A DNA stretch of 54,201 nucleotides. It comes from Bacillota bacterium (GTDB lineage Bacteria > Bacillota > Sulfobacillia > Sulfobacillales > JAIMBI01). Shown here piece by piece: positions 16,588 to 24,773 of this stretch (position 1 is its first letter; each line of letters begins with the position of its first letter). Position numbers and translations under genes: made by a program. The notes below the pieces were generated by a model. It did no database searches and had not been told where the DNA came from. It saw only the letters and a list, made by a program, of their open reading frames with translations. The DNA lies in NCBI GenBank assembly GCA_021846505.1, contig JAJZWV010000018.1, positions 1-54,201 on the forward strand. The letters run 5' to 3'.

Positions 16588-17375
16588 GCGGGTGCCTCCA
16601 GTCGGATGAAGCCGCCGTTGCGCCCCGTGCGGCCGCCGTCGCGCCGGTGGGAGAAAAACCACTGCGCATGGCATGCGGTGCAAAGCTCCGTCGCCACAAT
16701 GTGGCCCTCCGGCACTCCGGCGCGCTCCAACAGGCGCCGATTGGTTTGCCACAGGTCCAAGTGGCGCCGCCCATCCACCAGCCCGGGACCCAGCTCCAGC
16801 GCCTCCACCTCAGCGGCCACCGCCGGCCCCACCTCATAGCAGCAGGGCCCGATGGACGGCCCAATCACCGCCCACAGGCTCTCAGGCCGCACCCCGCCGC
16901 CGGCCAGAGCCGCGACCCCCTCCCGAGCAATGTTGTGCACGGTGCCCCGCCAGCCCGCGTGCAGGAGTCCTGCCACCCGGGGCTCGGCCGCGCCCAGCCA
17001 GATGGGCACGCAGTCCGCAAACGTCATGGCCACCGTCAGGCCGGGGCGTGCGGTCAGCAAGCCATCGGCCACGGGGCCGGGCCCCACCGCCGCCTCCGGG
17101 CCCAGCCACACCACGTTGGTGCCGTGGATCAGCCGGCCCCACACCGCACCCGCGGTGGGTGCGCCGCGCATCGCGGCACGACGGCGATTTTCGGCGACGG
17201 CCGCGGGCAAATCCTTCACGGCGCGCGACACATTGAGGGTGTCAAAGGGCGGCGGGCTCACGCCGCCCTGGCGCCCAGTAAACCAAATTTGAGCCCCGGC
17301 CACCTGACCGACCCAAAATCCGGTCGATTCCGCGGACCAAGACACGGAGGCCGCCGCGGCATTCATGTTCGCCAT
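16584..17375 (-). CDS. pgeF: PgeF/YlmD family protein (polyphenol-oxidase/laccase domain)
   Basis: Members remove mis-incorporated L-serine intermediates in peptidoglycan precursor synthesis and have purine-nucleoside activities. The 263-residue protein carries the metal-site motifs FADCVPIWLG, LHAGWRGTVHNIA and GPSIGPCCYEVG, and ends with ELCTACHAQWFFSHRRDGG. These cover the conserved Cys/His ligands. It lies between ylmC and ylmE as in Bacillus. Link to cell-wall quality control fits its place in this cluster. Confidence 0.92.
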   Translation of the reverse strand: MANMNAAAASVSWSAESTGFWVGQVAGAQIWFTGRQGGVSPPPFDTLNVSRAVKDLPAAVAENRRRAAMRGAPTAGAVWGRLIHGTNVVWLGPEAAVGPGPVADGLLTARPGLTVAMTFADCVPIWLGAAEPRVAGLLHAGWRGTVHNIAREGVAALAGGGVRPESLWAVIGPSIGPCCYEVGPAVAAEVEALELGPGLVDGRRHLDLWQTNRRLLERAGVPEGHIVATELCTACHAQWFFSHRRDGGRTGRNGGFIRLEAPA

Positions 17376-17455
17376 GCCCGAAAACTTCGCGGTGAGGGCC
17401 TCACTTCCTGCAGCGGCGGCCGGAATTTTTGCGCCCGCGAGCTCACGGCACCCGC

Positions 17456-17710
17456 TTACCCGGCGTTCAAGGTTTCCGGCGCGATCTCCACCAGGATAAC
17501 ATCTTCGCCAATTTTATGAATCTGCATCCAGGGAATCACCATATCCTTGTCCTTGCCAAAGAATCCAAACATCCGCGCGGAGCCCGACACCACCAGCGCC
17601 GTTACCGCCCCCTGCTCCAAGTCAATCTCCAAGTCGCCGATGACACCGAGCCGCCGGCCGTCCGAGATGTTGATGATGTCCTTTTGCCGCAGCTCCGAGG
17701 TTTTGACCAT
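17456..17710 (-). CDS. ylmC: YlmC/YmxH family PRC-barrel protein
   Basis: An 84-residue PRC-barrel protein: KTSELRQKDIINISDGRRLG, IGDLEIDLEQGAVTALVV, and IPWMQIHKIGEDVILVEI. The family occurs in spore-formers and is expressed during sporulation, function unknown. It follows sigG, as in Bacillus, and precedes pgeF. Length and motifs are normal. Confidence 0.9.
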   Translation of the reverse strand: MVKTSELRQKDIINISDGRRLGVIGDLEIDLEQGAVTALVVSGSARMFGFFGKDKDMVIPWMQIHKIGEDVILVEIAPETLNAG

Positions 17711-17774
17711 CCGGCGCCCCTCCTCTCCGCCTGCCTGCCGGAGTCAGGCACCAGAGTGTATGCCACACGGCGCT

Positions 17775-17978
17775 TCACGAGACGGAAAGCCACTGGCGAA
17801 CAAAGCCGGGCAGCCACCACACCACCCGCACCGGGCGGCTGGCGTTGGGCCATTGAAATTGCGTGACGACCGCTCCCGCTGGCGCCGGGGGCACCGCGGC
17901 CGGTGCCGGCAGAGGGACCGCCACCACCTGGACGTGGGCGGCTGCGGCATGCCCCACGGCGGCACACTCCATCATCAC
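17775..17978 (-). CDS. Small hypothetical protein after sigG, 67 aa
   Basis: A short frame opens at ATG 17978, just three bases past the sigG stop, and ends before ylmC. The product is Val/Pro/Ala-rich (VVAVPLPAPAAVPPAPAGAV) with a C-terminal aromatic tail (VRVVWWLPGFVRQWL). No family was recognised. The tight spacing behind sigG supports a real, perhaps forespore-expressed gene, but composition alone cannot exclude a chance frame. Confidence 0.35.
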   Translation of the reverse strand: MMMECAAVGHAAAAHVQVVAVPLPAPAAVPPAPAGAVVTQFQWPNASRPVRVVWWLPGFVRQWLSVS

Positions 17979-17981
17979 GGC

Positions 17982-18755
17982 TTACACATACTTTCGCATG
18001 TGGCCCAGCGCCGCCTTCTCCAGGCGCGACACCTGTGCCTGAGAGATGCCGATTTCCTCCGCCACTTCCATCTGCGTCTTCCCGTCGAAAAACCGCATGC
18101 GCAAAATTAGGCGCTCGCGGTCATTCAGACGCTTTAGGGCTTCTTTAATCGCGATCGTCTCCAGCCAGCGCTGGTCATCCACCGCATCATCCGCCACCTG
18201 GTCCATGACGAAAATGGGGTCACCCCCGTCGTGGTAAATCGGCTCAAACAGCGACAGCGGCTCCTGAATCGCGTCTAGCGCGTACAGCACTTCTTCGCGC
18301 GGCAGCGACAGCTCCTCCGCGATTTCCGAGAGTGACGGCTCCTTGCTGAAGCGGTGCACCAGCGCATCCCGCACCTGCAGCGCCCGGTACGCCACATCTC
18401 GCAGCGACCGGCTGACGCGGATCGGGTTGTTGTCCCGAAGGTACCGGCGGATTTCGCCGATAATCATGGGCACCGCATAGGTGGAGAACTTGACGTTTTG
18501 GCCTAGGTCAAAATTGTCGATGGCCTTGATAAGGCCAACGCAGCCCACTTGAAACAGGTCGTCGCCGTTTTCGCCGCGGTTGGCAAACCGCTGAATGACC
18601 GACAGCACTAGCCGCAGATTGCCCGAAATCAGCTCCTCGCGCGCCGCCCGATCGCCCGCCTGCATGGCCGCAAACAGCTGGCGCATCTTCACGTTCGTCA
18701 GCACGGGCAGCTTGGACGTGTTGACCCCTGGGATATCGACTTTGTTGACCGGCAT
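17982..18755 (-). CDS. sigG: Forespore sigma factor SigG
   Basis: Late forespore-specific RNA polymerase sigma factor. The 257-residue protein begins MPVNKVDIPGVNTSKLPVLT, the SigG-specific start. Region 2 includes NGDDLFQVGCVGLIKAIDNF and VKFSTYAVPMIIGEIRRYLRD; region 4 includes MEVAEEIGISQAQVSRLEK. It sits downstream of spoIIGA-sigE as in all endospore-formers. No clear own promoter could be read in the upstream 80 bases. Confidence 0.97.
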   Translation of the reverse strand: MPVNKVDIPGVNTSKLPVLTNVKMRQLFAAMQAGDRAAREELISGNLRLVLSVIQRFANRGENGDDLFQVGCVGLIKAIDNFDLGQNVKFSTYAVPMIIGEIRRYLRDNNPIRVSRSLRDVAYRALQVRDALVHRFSKEPSLSEIAEELSLPREEVLYALDAIQEPLSLFEPIYHDGGDPIFVMDQVADDAVDDQRWLETIAIKEALKRLNDRERLILRMRFFDGKTQMEVAEEIGISQAQVSRLEKAALGHMRKYV

Positions 18756-18802
18756 AAACCGCCCCCCCGCATCGAGGGTCAGTATTCCCGCCGGCCGTCA
18801 CT

Positions 18803-19267
18803 TCATCCCTGATTTTGGCAGTTGTTGGAGATGGGCACGCGGGGCAGCCGCCGCACTGGGCCAGAGACTGTCGGTGGAGGGCGGCCATCGGTCAGGTTCA
18901 GCACCTCAGCCCGGCCCACGTGGCCCCGGGGACCGAGCATATTTTCTGCGGCGGTGGAAACCAGGTGGCGTGCCCCACCGACACGCTCACCCCCTAGGCG
19001 CTCCACAACGCGGCAAGCCTCGCGAGCGGCACCGTGAGGGAGGGCGCGCGAAGCCTCACGCTCCGCCCTGACTGGGTCCGTCTGCTGCGCCTGCTCCACT
19101 GTCGCCAGCGAAAATTGAGGCGCGGCCCCGCCCAAAACGCGCCTGGTGGGAGCGAGCTGGCCGCTCGGGCAGGATGGCCCCTGATTGAAAGTCACAGGGG
19201 GTCCAAGCGCCCCCAACACGCCGAGGATGGCAATCACCACAGAGCCTACCCGGCGCCACGGCTTCAC
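18803..19267 (-). CDS. Hypothetical secreted protein between sigE and sigG, 154 aa
   Basis: The N-terminus MKPWRRVGSVVIAILGVLG is a credible signal or anchor, followed by a 120-residue soluble part with no recognised domain. In Bacillus no gene lies between sigE and sigG. The long perfect hairpin after sigE precedes this frame, so it may have its own promoter. Composition of the mature part is less convincing than the signal; it could be a lineage-specific sporulation protein or a partly spurious frame. Confidence 0.42.
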   Translation of the reverse strand: MKPWRRVGSVVIAILGVLGALGPPVTFNQGPSCPSGQLAPTRRVLGGAAPQFSLATVEQAQQTDPVRAEREASRALPHGAAREACRVVERLGGERVGGARHLVSTAAENMLGPRGHVGRAEVLNLTDGRPPPTVSGPVRRLPRVPISNNCQNQG

Positions 19268-19334
19268 CGTGTGCGCTCCCTCGATCTGATGAGCTGTTTG
19301 GCTCGGCTGAGCGCTTCGGTACTCGGCGGATCCT

Positions 19335-19390
19335 GCCTCATCCTACAGGGGGGCGCGGCACCATGGCCGCGCCCCCCTGTAGGATGAGGC
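19335..19390. repeat. Perfect 25-bp inverted repeat just after sigE
   Basis: Arms 19335-19359 and 19366-19390 are perfectly complementary with a six-base loop (ACCATG). The hairpin begins two bases beyond the sigE stop. There is no T-run on the minus strand, so it is not a textbook intrinsic terminator. It could act as a terminator or mRNA 3'-end stabiliser separating sigE from sigG expression. Confidence 0.9.
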
Positions 19391-19392
19391 CG

Positions 19393-20103
19393 CTACTGCA
19401 TCCGCGTCATCTCGCGCTTGAGTCGCCGAATAATCCTCTTCTCCAACCGCGAAATGTAGGACTGGCTGATGCCCAGGGAATCTGCCACTTCCTTCTGCGT
19501 GCGCTCCTGCCCGTCGCCCAGCCCGAAGCGCAGCGTGACAATGCGCTGCTCGCGACCGGTGAGCCCGGCCAGTGCCCCACGGAGCAGCGTGCGGTCCACT
19601 TCGTCCTCGATGCCCTTGGAGATAAGGTCGCCCTCGGTGCCCAGCACATCAGACAGCAGCAACTCGTTGCCGTCCCAGTCCACGTTGAGGGGCTCATCCA
19701 GCGACACCTCGCTGCGCAGGCGGCTGTTGCGGCGGAGAAACATGAGAATTTCGTTCTCGATACACTTAGACGCATAAGTGGCCAGTTTGATGCGGCGCTC
19801 CACGTTAAACGTGTTCACGGCCTTGATGAGGCCGATGGTCCCGATGGACACCAGATCCTCGATGCCGACACCGGTGTTCTCAAACTTGCGCGCGATGTAC
19901 ACCACCAGGCGCAGGTTGCGCTCAATCAGCGGCGCCCGGGCGGGCAGATAGCCCGCCTTGAGGCGCAACAGCAAATCCACCTCTTCTTCCTGTGTAAGGG
20001 GCGGGGGCAGCGCCTCGCTGGAGCCCACATAGTGCGTCCAGCCTGGGACGGCAACCCCCAGTGCCATCAGCCAGCGCCACAGCGCGGCCCGGCTGCGGGC
20101 CAC
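19393..20103 (-). CDS. sigE: Mother-cell sigma factor SigE (pro-form)
   Basis: Early mother-cell sporulation sigma factor made as an inactive precursor and cleaved by SpoIIGA. The 236-residue protein has an N-terminal hydrophobic/amphipathic pro-segment ([16 protein letters not shown]) and the marker [13 protein letters not shown]. Region 2 contains [19 protein letters not shown] and [16 protein letters not shown]; region 4 contains [16 protein letters not shown]. The GTG at 20103 gives the family length and lies five bases after the spoIIGA stop. A longer frame upstream overlaps spoIIGA and was rejected. Confidence 0.95.
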   Translation of the reverse strand: MARSRAALWRWLMALGVAVPGWTHYVGSSEALPPPLTQEEEVDLLLRLKAGYLPARAPLIERNLRLVVYIARKFENTGVGIEDLVSIGTIGLIKAVNTFNVERRIKLATYASKCIENEILMFLRRNSRLRSEVSLDEPLNVDWDGNELLLSDVLGTEGDLISKGIEDEVDRTLLRGALAGLTGREQRIVTLRFGLGDGQERTQKEVADSLGISQSYISRLEKRIIRRLKREMTRMQ

Positions 20104-20108
20104 CAGCG

Positions 20109-20897
20109 TCAGGCGCCCTGCTGATGCGTCCGCGGATGCAAGCGAGCCGGCAGCAGGGCCTGAAACGAGCCATCGAGTGCCAATGCCCGCGCCGAGACGG
20201 CGACGCCGAGCGAAGGCAGTGTGCGCCATGTTCCGTCCACCTCCACTTCTGCATGCGGGCAGGGGAGCACCGCGAGCCAGGCCAGGCCCGCCGCCGTGAT
20301 GACGGCCATTCGCCTGGGACTTGCTCCGCGCTGGCCCCACCCTACCCCCAGGGCCTCGGCTGCCAGCACGACGAGGGGCCGGCCCGTCGCCGGGTCCTGG
20401 AGCCGCGTGCCTGTATCCACCAGTGCCTGCACGTCGATGACCGCGCCTTCCACCCAGAGGCGCACGCGCACCAGCCCCAGGCGCACTGCCCAAGGCCGCT
20501 GCGCTTCACGGGCGAGCCACCGCGATCCGCCCCACACCACCGCCGCCGTAGCTGCCATCGCCGCGGTCGCCTCCACGCCCAGACTCATCAAGACAATCAG
20601 CAATCCGGCCAGTGCCACCAACACGGCATAAGTCCACAGCACGACCCGCACCCAGCGCGCCCGCCCCAAATGGGGAAACGCCACGACGCACATGGCCGGC
20701 GGAACCGCCAGCATCCACAGCGCCGATGCCGCGAGCGCACCGGTCAGCAGAAGCACCAGCGCCCCCGTGCCCACCAGCGCGGCCAAGAGGCCGCGCCCGG
20801 GGCGCCAGGGCGTGCCAGGGATGCAATGGGAGGCGGTGCGCAGGGCCAGATAGCTCAGCGCCGCCGCGCCCGCGGTCACCGCGTCTCCGTTCAGCAC
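20109..20897 (-). CDS. spoIIGA: Pro-SigE processing aspartic protease SpoIIGA
   Basis: Membrane aspartic protease that activates pro-SigE in the mother cell when signalled by the forespore. The 262-residue protein has an N-terminal half with about five hydrophobic segments. The C-terminal protease half contains the catalytic motif [20 protein letters not shown]. The GTG at 20897 follows a GGGAGGGGG Shine-Dalgarno and fits the family; an upstream ATG would add a basic, non-membrane tail. It directly precedes sigE as in other spore-formers. Sequence is divergent and shorter than the Bacillus protein (309 aa). Confidence 0.88.
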   Translation of the reverse strand: MLNGDAVTAGAAALSYLALRTASHCIPGTPWRPGRGLLAALVGTGALVLLLTGALAASALWMLAVPPAMCVVAFPHLGRARWVRVVLWTYAVLVALAGLLIVLMSLGVEATAAMAATAAVVWGGSRWLAREAQRPWAVRLGLVRVRLWVEGAVIDVQALVDTGTRLQDPATGRPLVVLAAEALGVGWGQRGASPRRMAVITAAGLAWLAVLPCPHAEVEVDGTWRTLPSLGVAVSARALALDGSFQALLPARLHPRTHQQGA

Positions 20898-21035
20898 GTC
20901 TCGCCCCCTCCCTCGCCGGACCACCCAGCGTCCCCGAGATGGATCGTAGGAGCTTTGCTGCTCAGGATGTGTCGGGTTCCGAAGGGCCCGCCCACAGATG
21001 TCCGACAGGAGGCGCGGCCTTCCGCCTGCCCGCGC

Positions 21036-21067
21036 AAAGCAAGACGGGGGCAACTCTGCCCCCGTCT
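21036..21067 (-). terminator. Terminator after ftsZ
   Basis: An 11-bp perfect stem (21042-21052 with 21057-21067, loop ACTC) is followed on the minus strand by TTGCTTT. It separates ftsZ from spoIIGA, agreeing with separate sporulation control of the latter. Confidence 0.75.
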
Positions 21068-21081
21068 GCCGCTGCTATCCG

Positions 21082-22152
21082 CTAGCTGCGCCGCCGCAGG
21101 AACGCGGGAATATCCAGCTCGTCGCTGGAAAACGCCTTGACTTCGACCTCGGGGGCATCGCGGCGCTCCGCCGGGTATTCCTGGGCCCGCGCCCCGCGCT
21201 CTCCCGAGAATCCCGTCGCAATGACCGTCACCCGCACCTCATCGCGGAGCGAATCATCGATGACGGCCCCAAAAATAATATTGGCTTCGGGGTCGGCGGC
21301 CTGAATTACAATTTCCGCCGCTTCATTCACCTCGTACAGCGACAGATCCGCACCGCCGGTGATGTTCAGCAGCACACCCCGGGCGCCATCGATCGACGTT
21401 TCCAGCAGAGGGCTGGAAATCGCGGCCTTGGCCGCTACCTGGGACCGATTTTCTCCCTGGGCCACGCCCACGCCCATGAGCGCGGACCCCATATCTGACA
21501 TGATGGTCTTGACGTCGGCAAAGTCCAGGTTGATGAGCCCAGGCACCGCAATCAGGTCCGAAATCCCCTGGACGCCCTGCCTCAGCACGTCGTCCGCAAT
21601 GCGGAACGCATCCATGATGCTGGTGCGGCGCTCTACCACCTGCAGCAGGCGGTCATTGGGAATCGTGATGAGCGTGTCCACCTTGCTTTTCAAGTTGCCG
21701 GCGCCAGCGTCCGCATACTGGGCCCGGCGCAAGCCCTCGAACGTAAACGGCTTGGTCACCACACCCACGGACAGCGCACCTACTTCCTTGGCCACCTCGG
21801 CCACCACCGGGGCCGCCCCCGTGCCCGTGCCGCCGCCCATCCCGGCGGTGACAAACACCATGTCGGCGCCGCGCAGCATCTCTGCCAGCTGGTCCCGGCT
21901 CTCCTCAGCGGCTTTGTTCCCAATGTCGGGATTCGCGCCTGCGCCGAGGCCCTTGGTCAACTTGGAGCCAATTTGCAGCCGCGAGGCGGCTTGGGATAGG
22001 GCCAGCGCCTGGGCATCGGTGTTGATCGCTATAAACTCCACACCTTTCAGCCCGGCCTGAATCATCCGGTTGACAGCGTTGGTTCCGCCGCCCCCGACGC
22101 CCACAACCTTGATGACGGCAAAATTCTCGGCCGACTGATCAAACTCCAGCAT
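21082..22152 (-). CDS. ftsZ: Cell-division GTPase FtsZ
   Basis: Tubulin-like GTPase forming the division ring. The 356-residue protein has [14 protein letters not shown] near the start, the tubulin signature [16 protein letters not shown] (about 105-120) and the T7 loop region [18 protein letters not shown] variable linker leads to the conserved C-terminal peptide [11 protein letters not shown] that binds FtsA and SepF. It follows ftsA closely and is followed by a terminator. Confidence 0.98.
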   Translation of the reverse strand: MLEFDQSAENFAVIKVVGVGGGGTNAVNRMIQAGLKGVEFIAINTDAQALALSQAASRLQIGSKLTKGLGAGANPDIGNKAAEESRDQLAEMLRGADMVFVTAGMGGGTGTGAAPVVAEVAKEVGALSVGVVTKPFTFEGLRRAQYADAGAGNLKSKVDTLITIPNDRLLQVVERRTSIMDAFRIADDVLRQGVQGISDLIAVPGLINLDFADVKTIMSDMGSALMGVGVAQGENRSQVAAKAAISSPLLETSIDGARGVLLNITGGADLSLYEVNEAAEIVIQAADPEANIIFGAVIDDSLRDEVRVTVIATGFSGERGARAQEYPAERRDAPEVEVKAFSSDELDIPAFLRRRS

Positions 22153-22176
22153 TCCGGCGTCCTCCCTCGCTCGGGC

Positions 22177-23373
22177 TTAGCCCCACGTTCGAAACCATGC
22201 CTGCATCAGCCGCGACCACAATGTCTCGCGCCCGAATCCCAAGCCATCCTGCAGGCCCACCCGGGCCAGTCCCACCACCACCGCATGGCCGGGGCTTTTT
22301 GCCAGGTCCGACAGCCCCGCCAATCCCGTTGGAGCGCCGAGCCGGACCGGCCATCCCCACGCCCGCTCAATGCGGTGGGGCAGTCCCCGCAGCAGCGAGC
22401 TGCCTCCCACCAGCACCACACCGCCCGGCGGGCCCTTGGACCAAGAAATCTCGGCCAGCCGCCGCTCCACCAGCCCCATCCACTCGTCCATCCGCGCTGA
22501 GACGATTTCGCCAATCTCGGATTCCTGAATAAGCTTAACGGCCTGTCCGTTGACCGACTTCAACTCCACCATACCATTGCTCTCTTCGCCGAGGCGGGCC
22601 CGCTCAACTTTCAGGCGCTCCGCTTGGCCCGCCACGATACCCAAGCCCTGCGCCAGGTCCGAGGTCACCAGCTCACCGCCTACTGGGATAACGGCCAAGT
22701 GGCGCGGAACACCCTGGCGCCACACCACCACCTGAGTGGTGCCCCCGCCGACGTCCAGCAGCACCACCCCCAGCTGCTGCTCGTCCTCCGACAGCGCGGC
22801 CACGGAAGCCGCCAGCCCCGCAGGGACCCACCGGATGTGCGACATCCCGGCCATCTGCAGCGTTCGCCGGAGGTTCCGCAAAACCTGGACCTGCGCACTC
22901 ACGACCAGCGCATCCACGGACAGCTCCTGCACCGACAGCCCCACCGGACTGCCGCGGGACATCAAGCCGTCCAGCTGATACGCGCCGCGAATGAGGCGAA
23001 TCACCTCCTGGCCTGACGCCTGCGAGGCACGCGCCAGCCGAGCGGTCAGGGCATCCAGGTCCGTCTCATGCACGGAGCGCCCGCGCACTTCCACCGACGC
23101 CCGGCTCTCCATCCCCTGCAAATGGTCGCCGTTGACCGACGCCACCACGTCGACCGGCTCCACCCCGGCCATCGACACGGCCCGGTTGACGGCGTCCCGG
23201 ACCGACTGGGCGGCGCGCTCCGCATCCACAACCAAGCCTCGCCGCACGCCCATAATGGGCGTCGCCGAAATACCCAATACCGACAGATCCGCGTCGGAGC
23301 GAGCCTCGGCCACGAGCGCAGCGGCCTTGGTGGACCCCACGTCCACCGCCAACACAATCTGGCGCCTCGGCAT
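22177..23373 (-). CDS. ftsA: Cell-division protein FtsA
   Basis: Actin-like membrane anchor for FtsZ. The 398-residue protein shows the ATPase motifs VLAVDVGSTKAAALVAE, VVLLDVGGGTTQVVVW and GGVVLVGGSSLLRGLP, and domain 1C lies at about 85-165. It ends in an amphipathic helix (ETLWSRLMQAWFRTWG) suited to membrane binding. It precedes ftsZ by about 24 bases. The sequence is divergent from Bacillus FtsA, but motifs are complete. Confidence 0.93.
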   Translation of the reverse strand: MPRRQIVLAVDVGSTKAAALVAEARSDADLSVLGISATPIMGVRRGLVVDAERAAQSVRDAVNRAVSMAGVEPVDVVASVNGDHLQGMESRASVEVRGRSVHETDLDALTARLARASQASGQEVIRLIRGAYQLDGLMSRGSPVGLSVQELSVDALVVSAQVQVLRNLRRTLQMAGMSHIRWVPAGLAASVAALSEDEQQLGVVLLDVGGGTTQVVVWRQGVPRHLAVIPVGGELVTSDLAQGLGIVAGQAERLKVERARLGEESNGMVELKSVNGQAVKLIQESEIGEIVSARMDEWMGLVERRLAEISWSKGPPGGVVLVGGSSLLRGLPHRIERAWGWPVRLGAPTGLAGLSDLAKSPGHAVVVGLARVGLQDGLGFGRETLWSRLMQAWFRTWG

Positions 23374-23467
23374 ATCGGCCTCCTCCCGCTTCCCCGCTTG
23401 ACTTCGCGGCCCCGGCCATGATTCCCTGCCCAGCCGGCCATGGGAAAATTGGAAACGCCCGTCCGCG

Positions 23468-23842
23468 TCAGGAACCCGACATCGTGCGCTCGGCCGGGTG
23501 CCGGGAGCGCCACCGATCCTGCAGCAAATGGCGGATCGCCCCTAGATTCTGAAAGATCCGAAAGCCCAACGCAAACAGCGCGGCATAATATAGCGGCACG
23601 CCCAACTTATCACCGACATACGTCAGGCCCGCAGCCAAGATGGCGTTGGATACCAGCCCGGTGATAAAAATCACTGCATCAAAGCGGTGCTCCAAGCTGC
23701 CGCGCAGGCCACCAAACACCGAGTCGAGGGCGGCCAGCAATGCGATGGACAGGTAGTGGGCAAAGGCGCCGGGCAGCACGACCGGAAACGCCAGCCCGAC
23801 CAGCATCCCCAGACCCAGGCCCACTAAGACAATCCATATCAT
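23468..23842 (-). CDS. sbp: Small basic protein Sbp (DUF1290)
   Basis: A 124-residue membrane protein of the DUF1290 family with three to four hydrophobic segments and the motif AALDSVFGGLRGSLEHRFD. LPVYYAALFALG-like sequence (LGVPLYYAALFALGFRIFQN) follows. Family members lie upstream of ftsA in many Bacillota; function is unknown but associated with division. Here it follows the DUF881 gene, the same pairing seen in Clostridia. Confidence 0.9.
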   Translation of the reverse strand: MIWIVLVGLGLGMLVGLAFPVVLPGAFAHYLSIALLAALDSVFGGLRGSLEHRFDAVIFITGLVSNAILAAGLTYVGDKLGVPLYYAALFALGFRIFQNLGAIRHLLQDRWRSRHPAERTMSGS

Positions 23843-23893
23843 GCGGCGCCGCCTCCTCCTGCTTGCCTGCCTACTCCCGGCGCGCCGCTTGGC

Positions 23894-24724
23894 TCATCGC
23901 GCCGGTGGCCCCGTGCGCGTGGGTAGCCGGCCGCCCGGCACCAGCCACGAGAGCACCGGGGCGGCTGACAGGGCGGGGACCACCACCAACGGCGCCGGCC
24001 GGAACTGAATGCTTACCAACTGACTCCACCCCTGCACATCGGGGTCGCCCGCCAGCGCCGCCAGCAAAGCCGTGGGCTGGCCCACCGCGCGGATGACAAA
24101 GGGCGACCCGGTGGTCACGCCGTTCACGCTAATGGTGGGCCCCGCACAGTAAATCGCCGTGGTGCCCACGTAGCGCTGACCCGCGATGGAGATAGCGCGG
24201 GCTCCGGCTGCCGCCAGCAGCCCGACGATGTGCAGCACATACTGGTCGTGGACCAGCTCCAGCTGGGCGGGCTCGCCGGGAAACGCAGGGCGCGCCGCAT
24301 CACGCAGCACCACCGTCACGCCAGGGCCGGACGCCGCCGCCAAGCCGGCGTGGACCTGCGCCGCGCGCACGCGCTGGTGCAGTTGCTGGAGCGGCGGCGA
24401 GGGGGCGGCAGCCGCGTCTTGCCGCACCGTGGCCAGCCGGGCCTGCAGTGCCGCATCCTGCGCCAGGCTCGCCTGCACCAGCTGCGTGAGAGAGGCCGCC
24501 TCACGCGCCGCCGCCGTCTGCTGAATGAGGTTTTGGAGCCGCCACTGCTGCACAAACCAAAACGCCAGCACCCCCATCAGGAGCGCCATCACGCCGGCGA
24601 GCGCACGCGACGGGCCGCACGCGGCGCGCGCTCCCTGGGCATCCGGGGCGAAACCCCGCCCCTGCCCAGGCGATGCGGTGGATGTGGGCGCTGGCCCGGT
24701 CGGCGGAACCACGTGTAGATACAC
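23894..24724 (-). CDS. DUF881 family protein in the divIB position
   Basis: About 276 residues: a cytoplasmic N-terminus, one transmembrane segment (ALAGVMALLMGVLAFWFVQQ) and a coiled-coil stretch. The DUF881 domain follows, with GPGVTVVLRDA, LVHDQYVLHIVGLLAAAG and AISIAGQRYVGTTAIYCAGP. These proteins sit next to sbp and ftsA in many Bacillota and are thought to be division-associated. The start at GTG 24724 has GGAAG seven bases upstream; GTG 24712 is also possible. No FtsQ/DivIB POTRA-type gene was found beside it. Confidence 0.85.
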   Translation of the reverse strand: MYLHVVPPTGPAPTSTASPGQGRGFAPDAQGARAACGPSRALAGVMALLMGVLAFWFVQQWRLQNLIQQTAAAREAASLTQLVQASLAQDAALQARLATVRQDAAAAPSPPLQQLHQRVRAAQVHAGLAAASGPGVTVVLRDAARPAFPGEPAQLELVHDQYVLHIVGLLAAAGARAISIAGQRYVGTTAIYCAGPTISVNGVTTGSPFVIRAVGQPTALLAALAGDPDVQGWSQLVSIQFRPAPLVVVPALSAAPVLSWLVPGGRLPTRTGPPAR

Positions 24725-24773
24725 TCCCAAGCTTCCCGGCTGGAAGGAGTATAGCATGGCGACCCGCGGCCGA

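Noticed and set aside
18756-18840. A SigG-type promoter ahead of sigG
   Set aside because: An AATACTG resembles the -10 box, but no matching -35 lies at the required distance.
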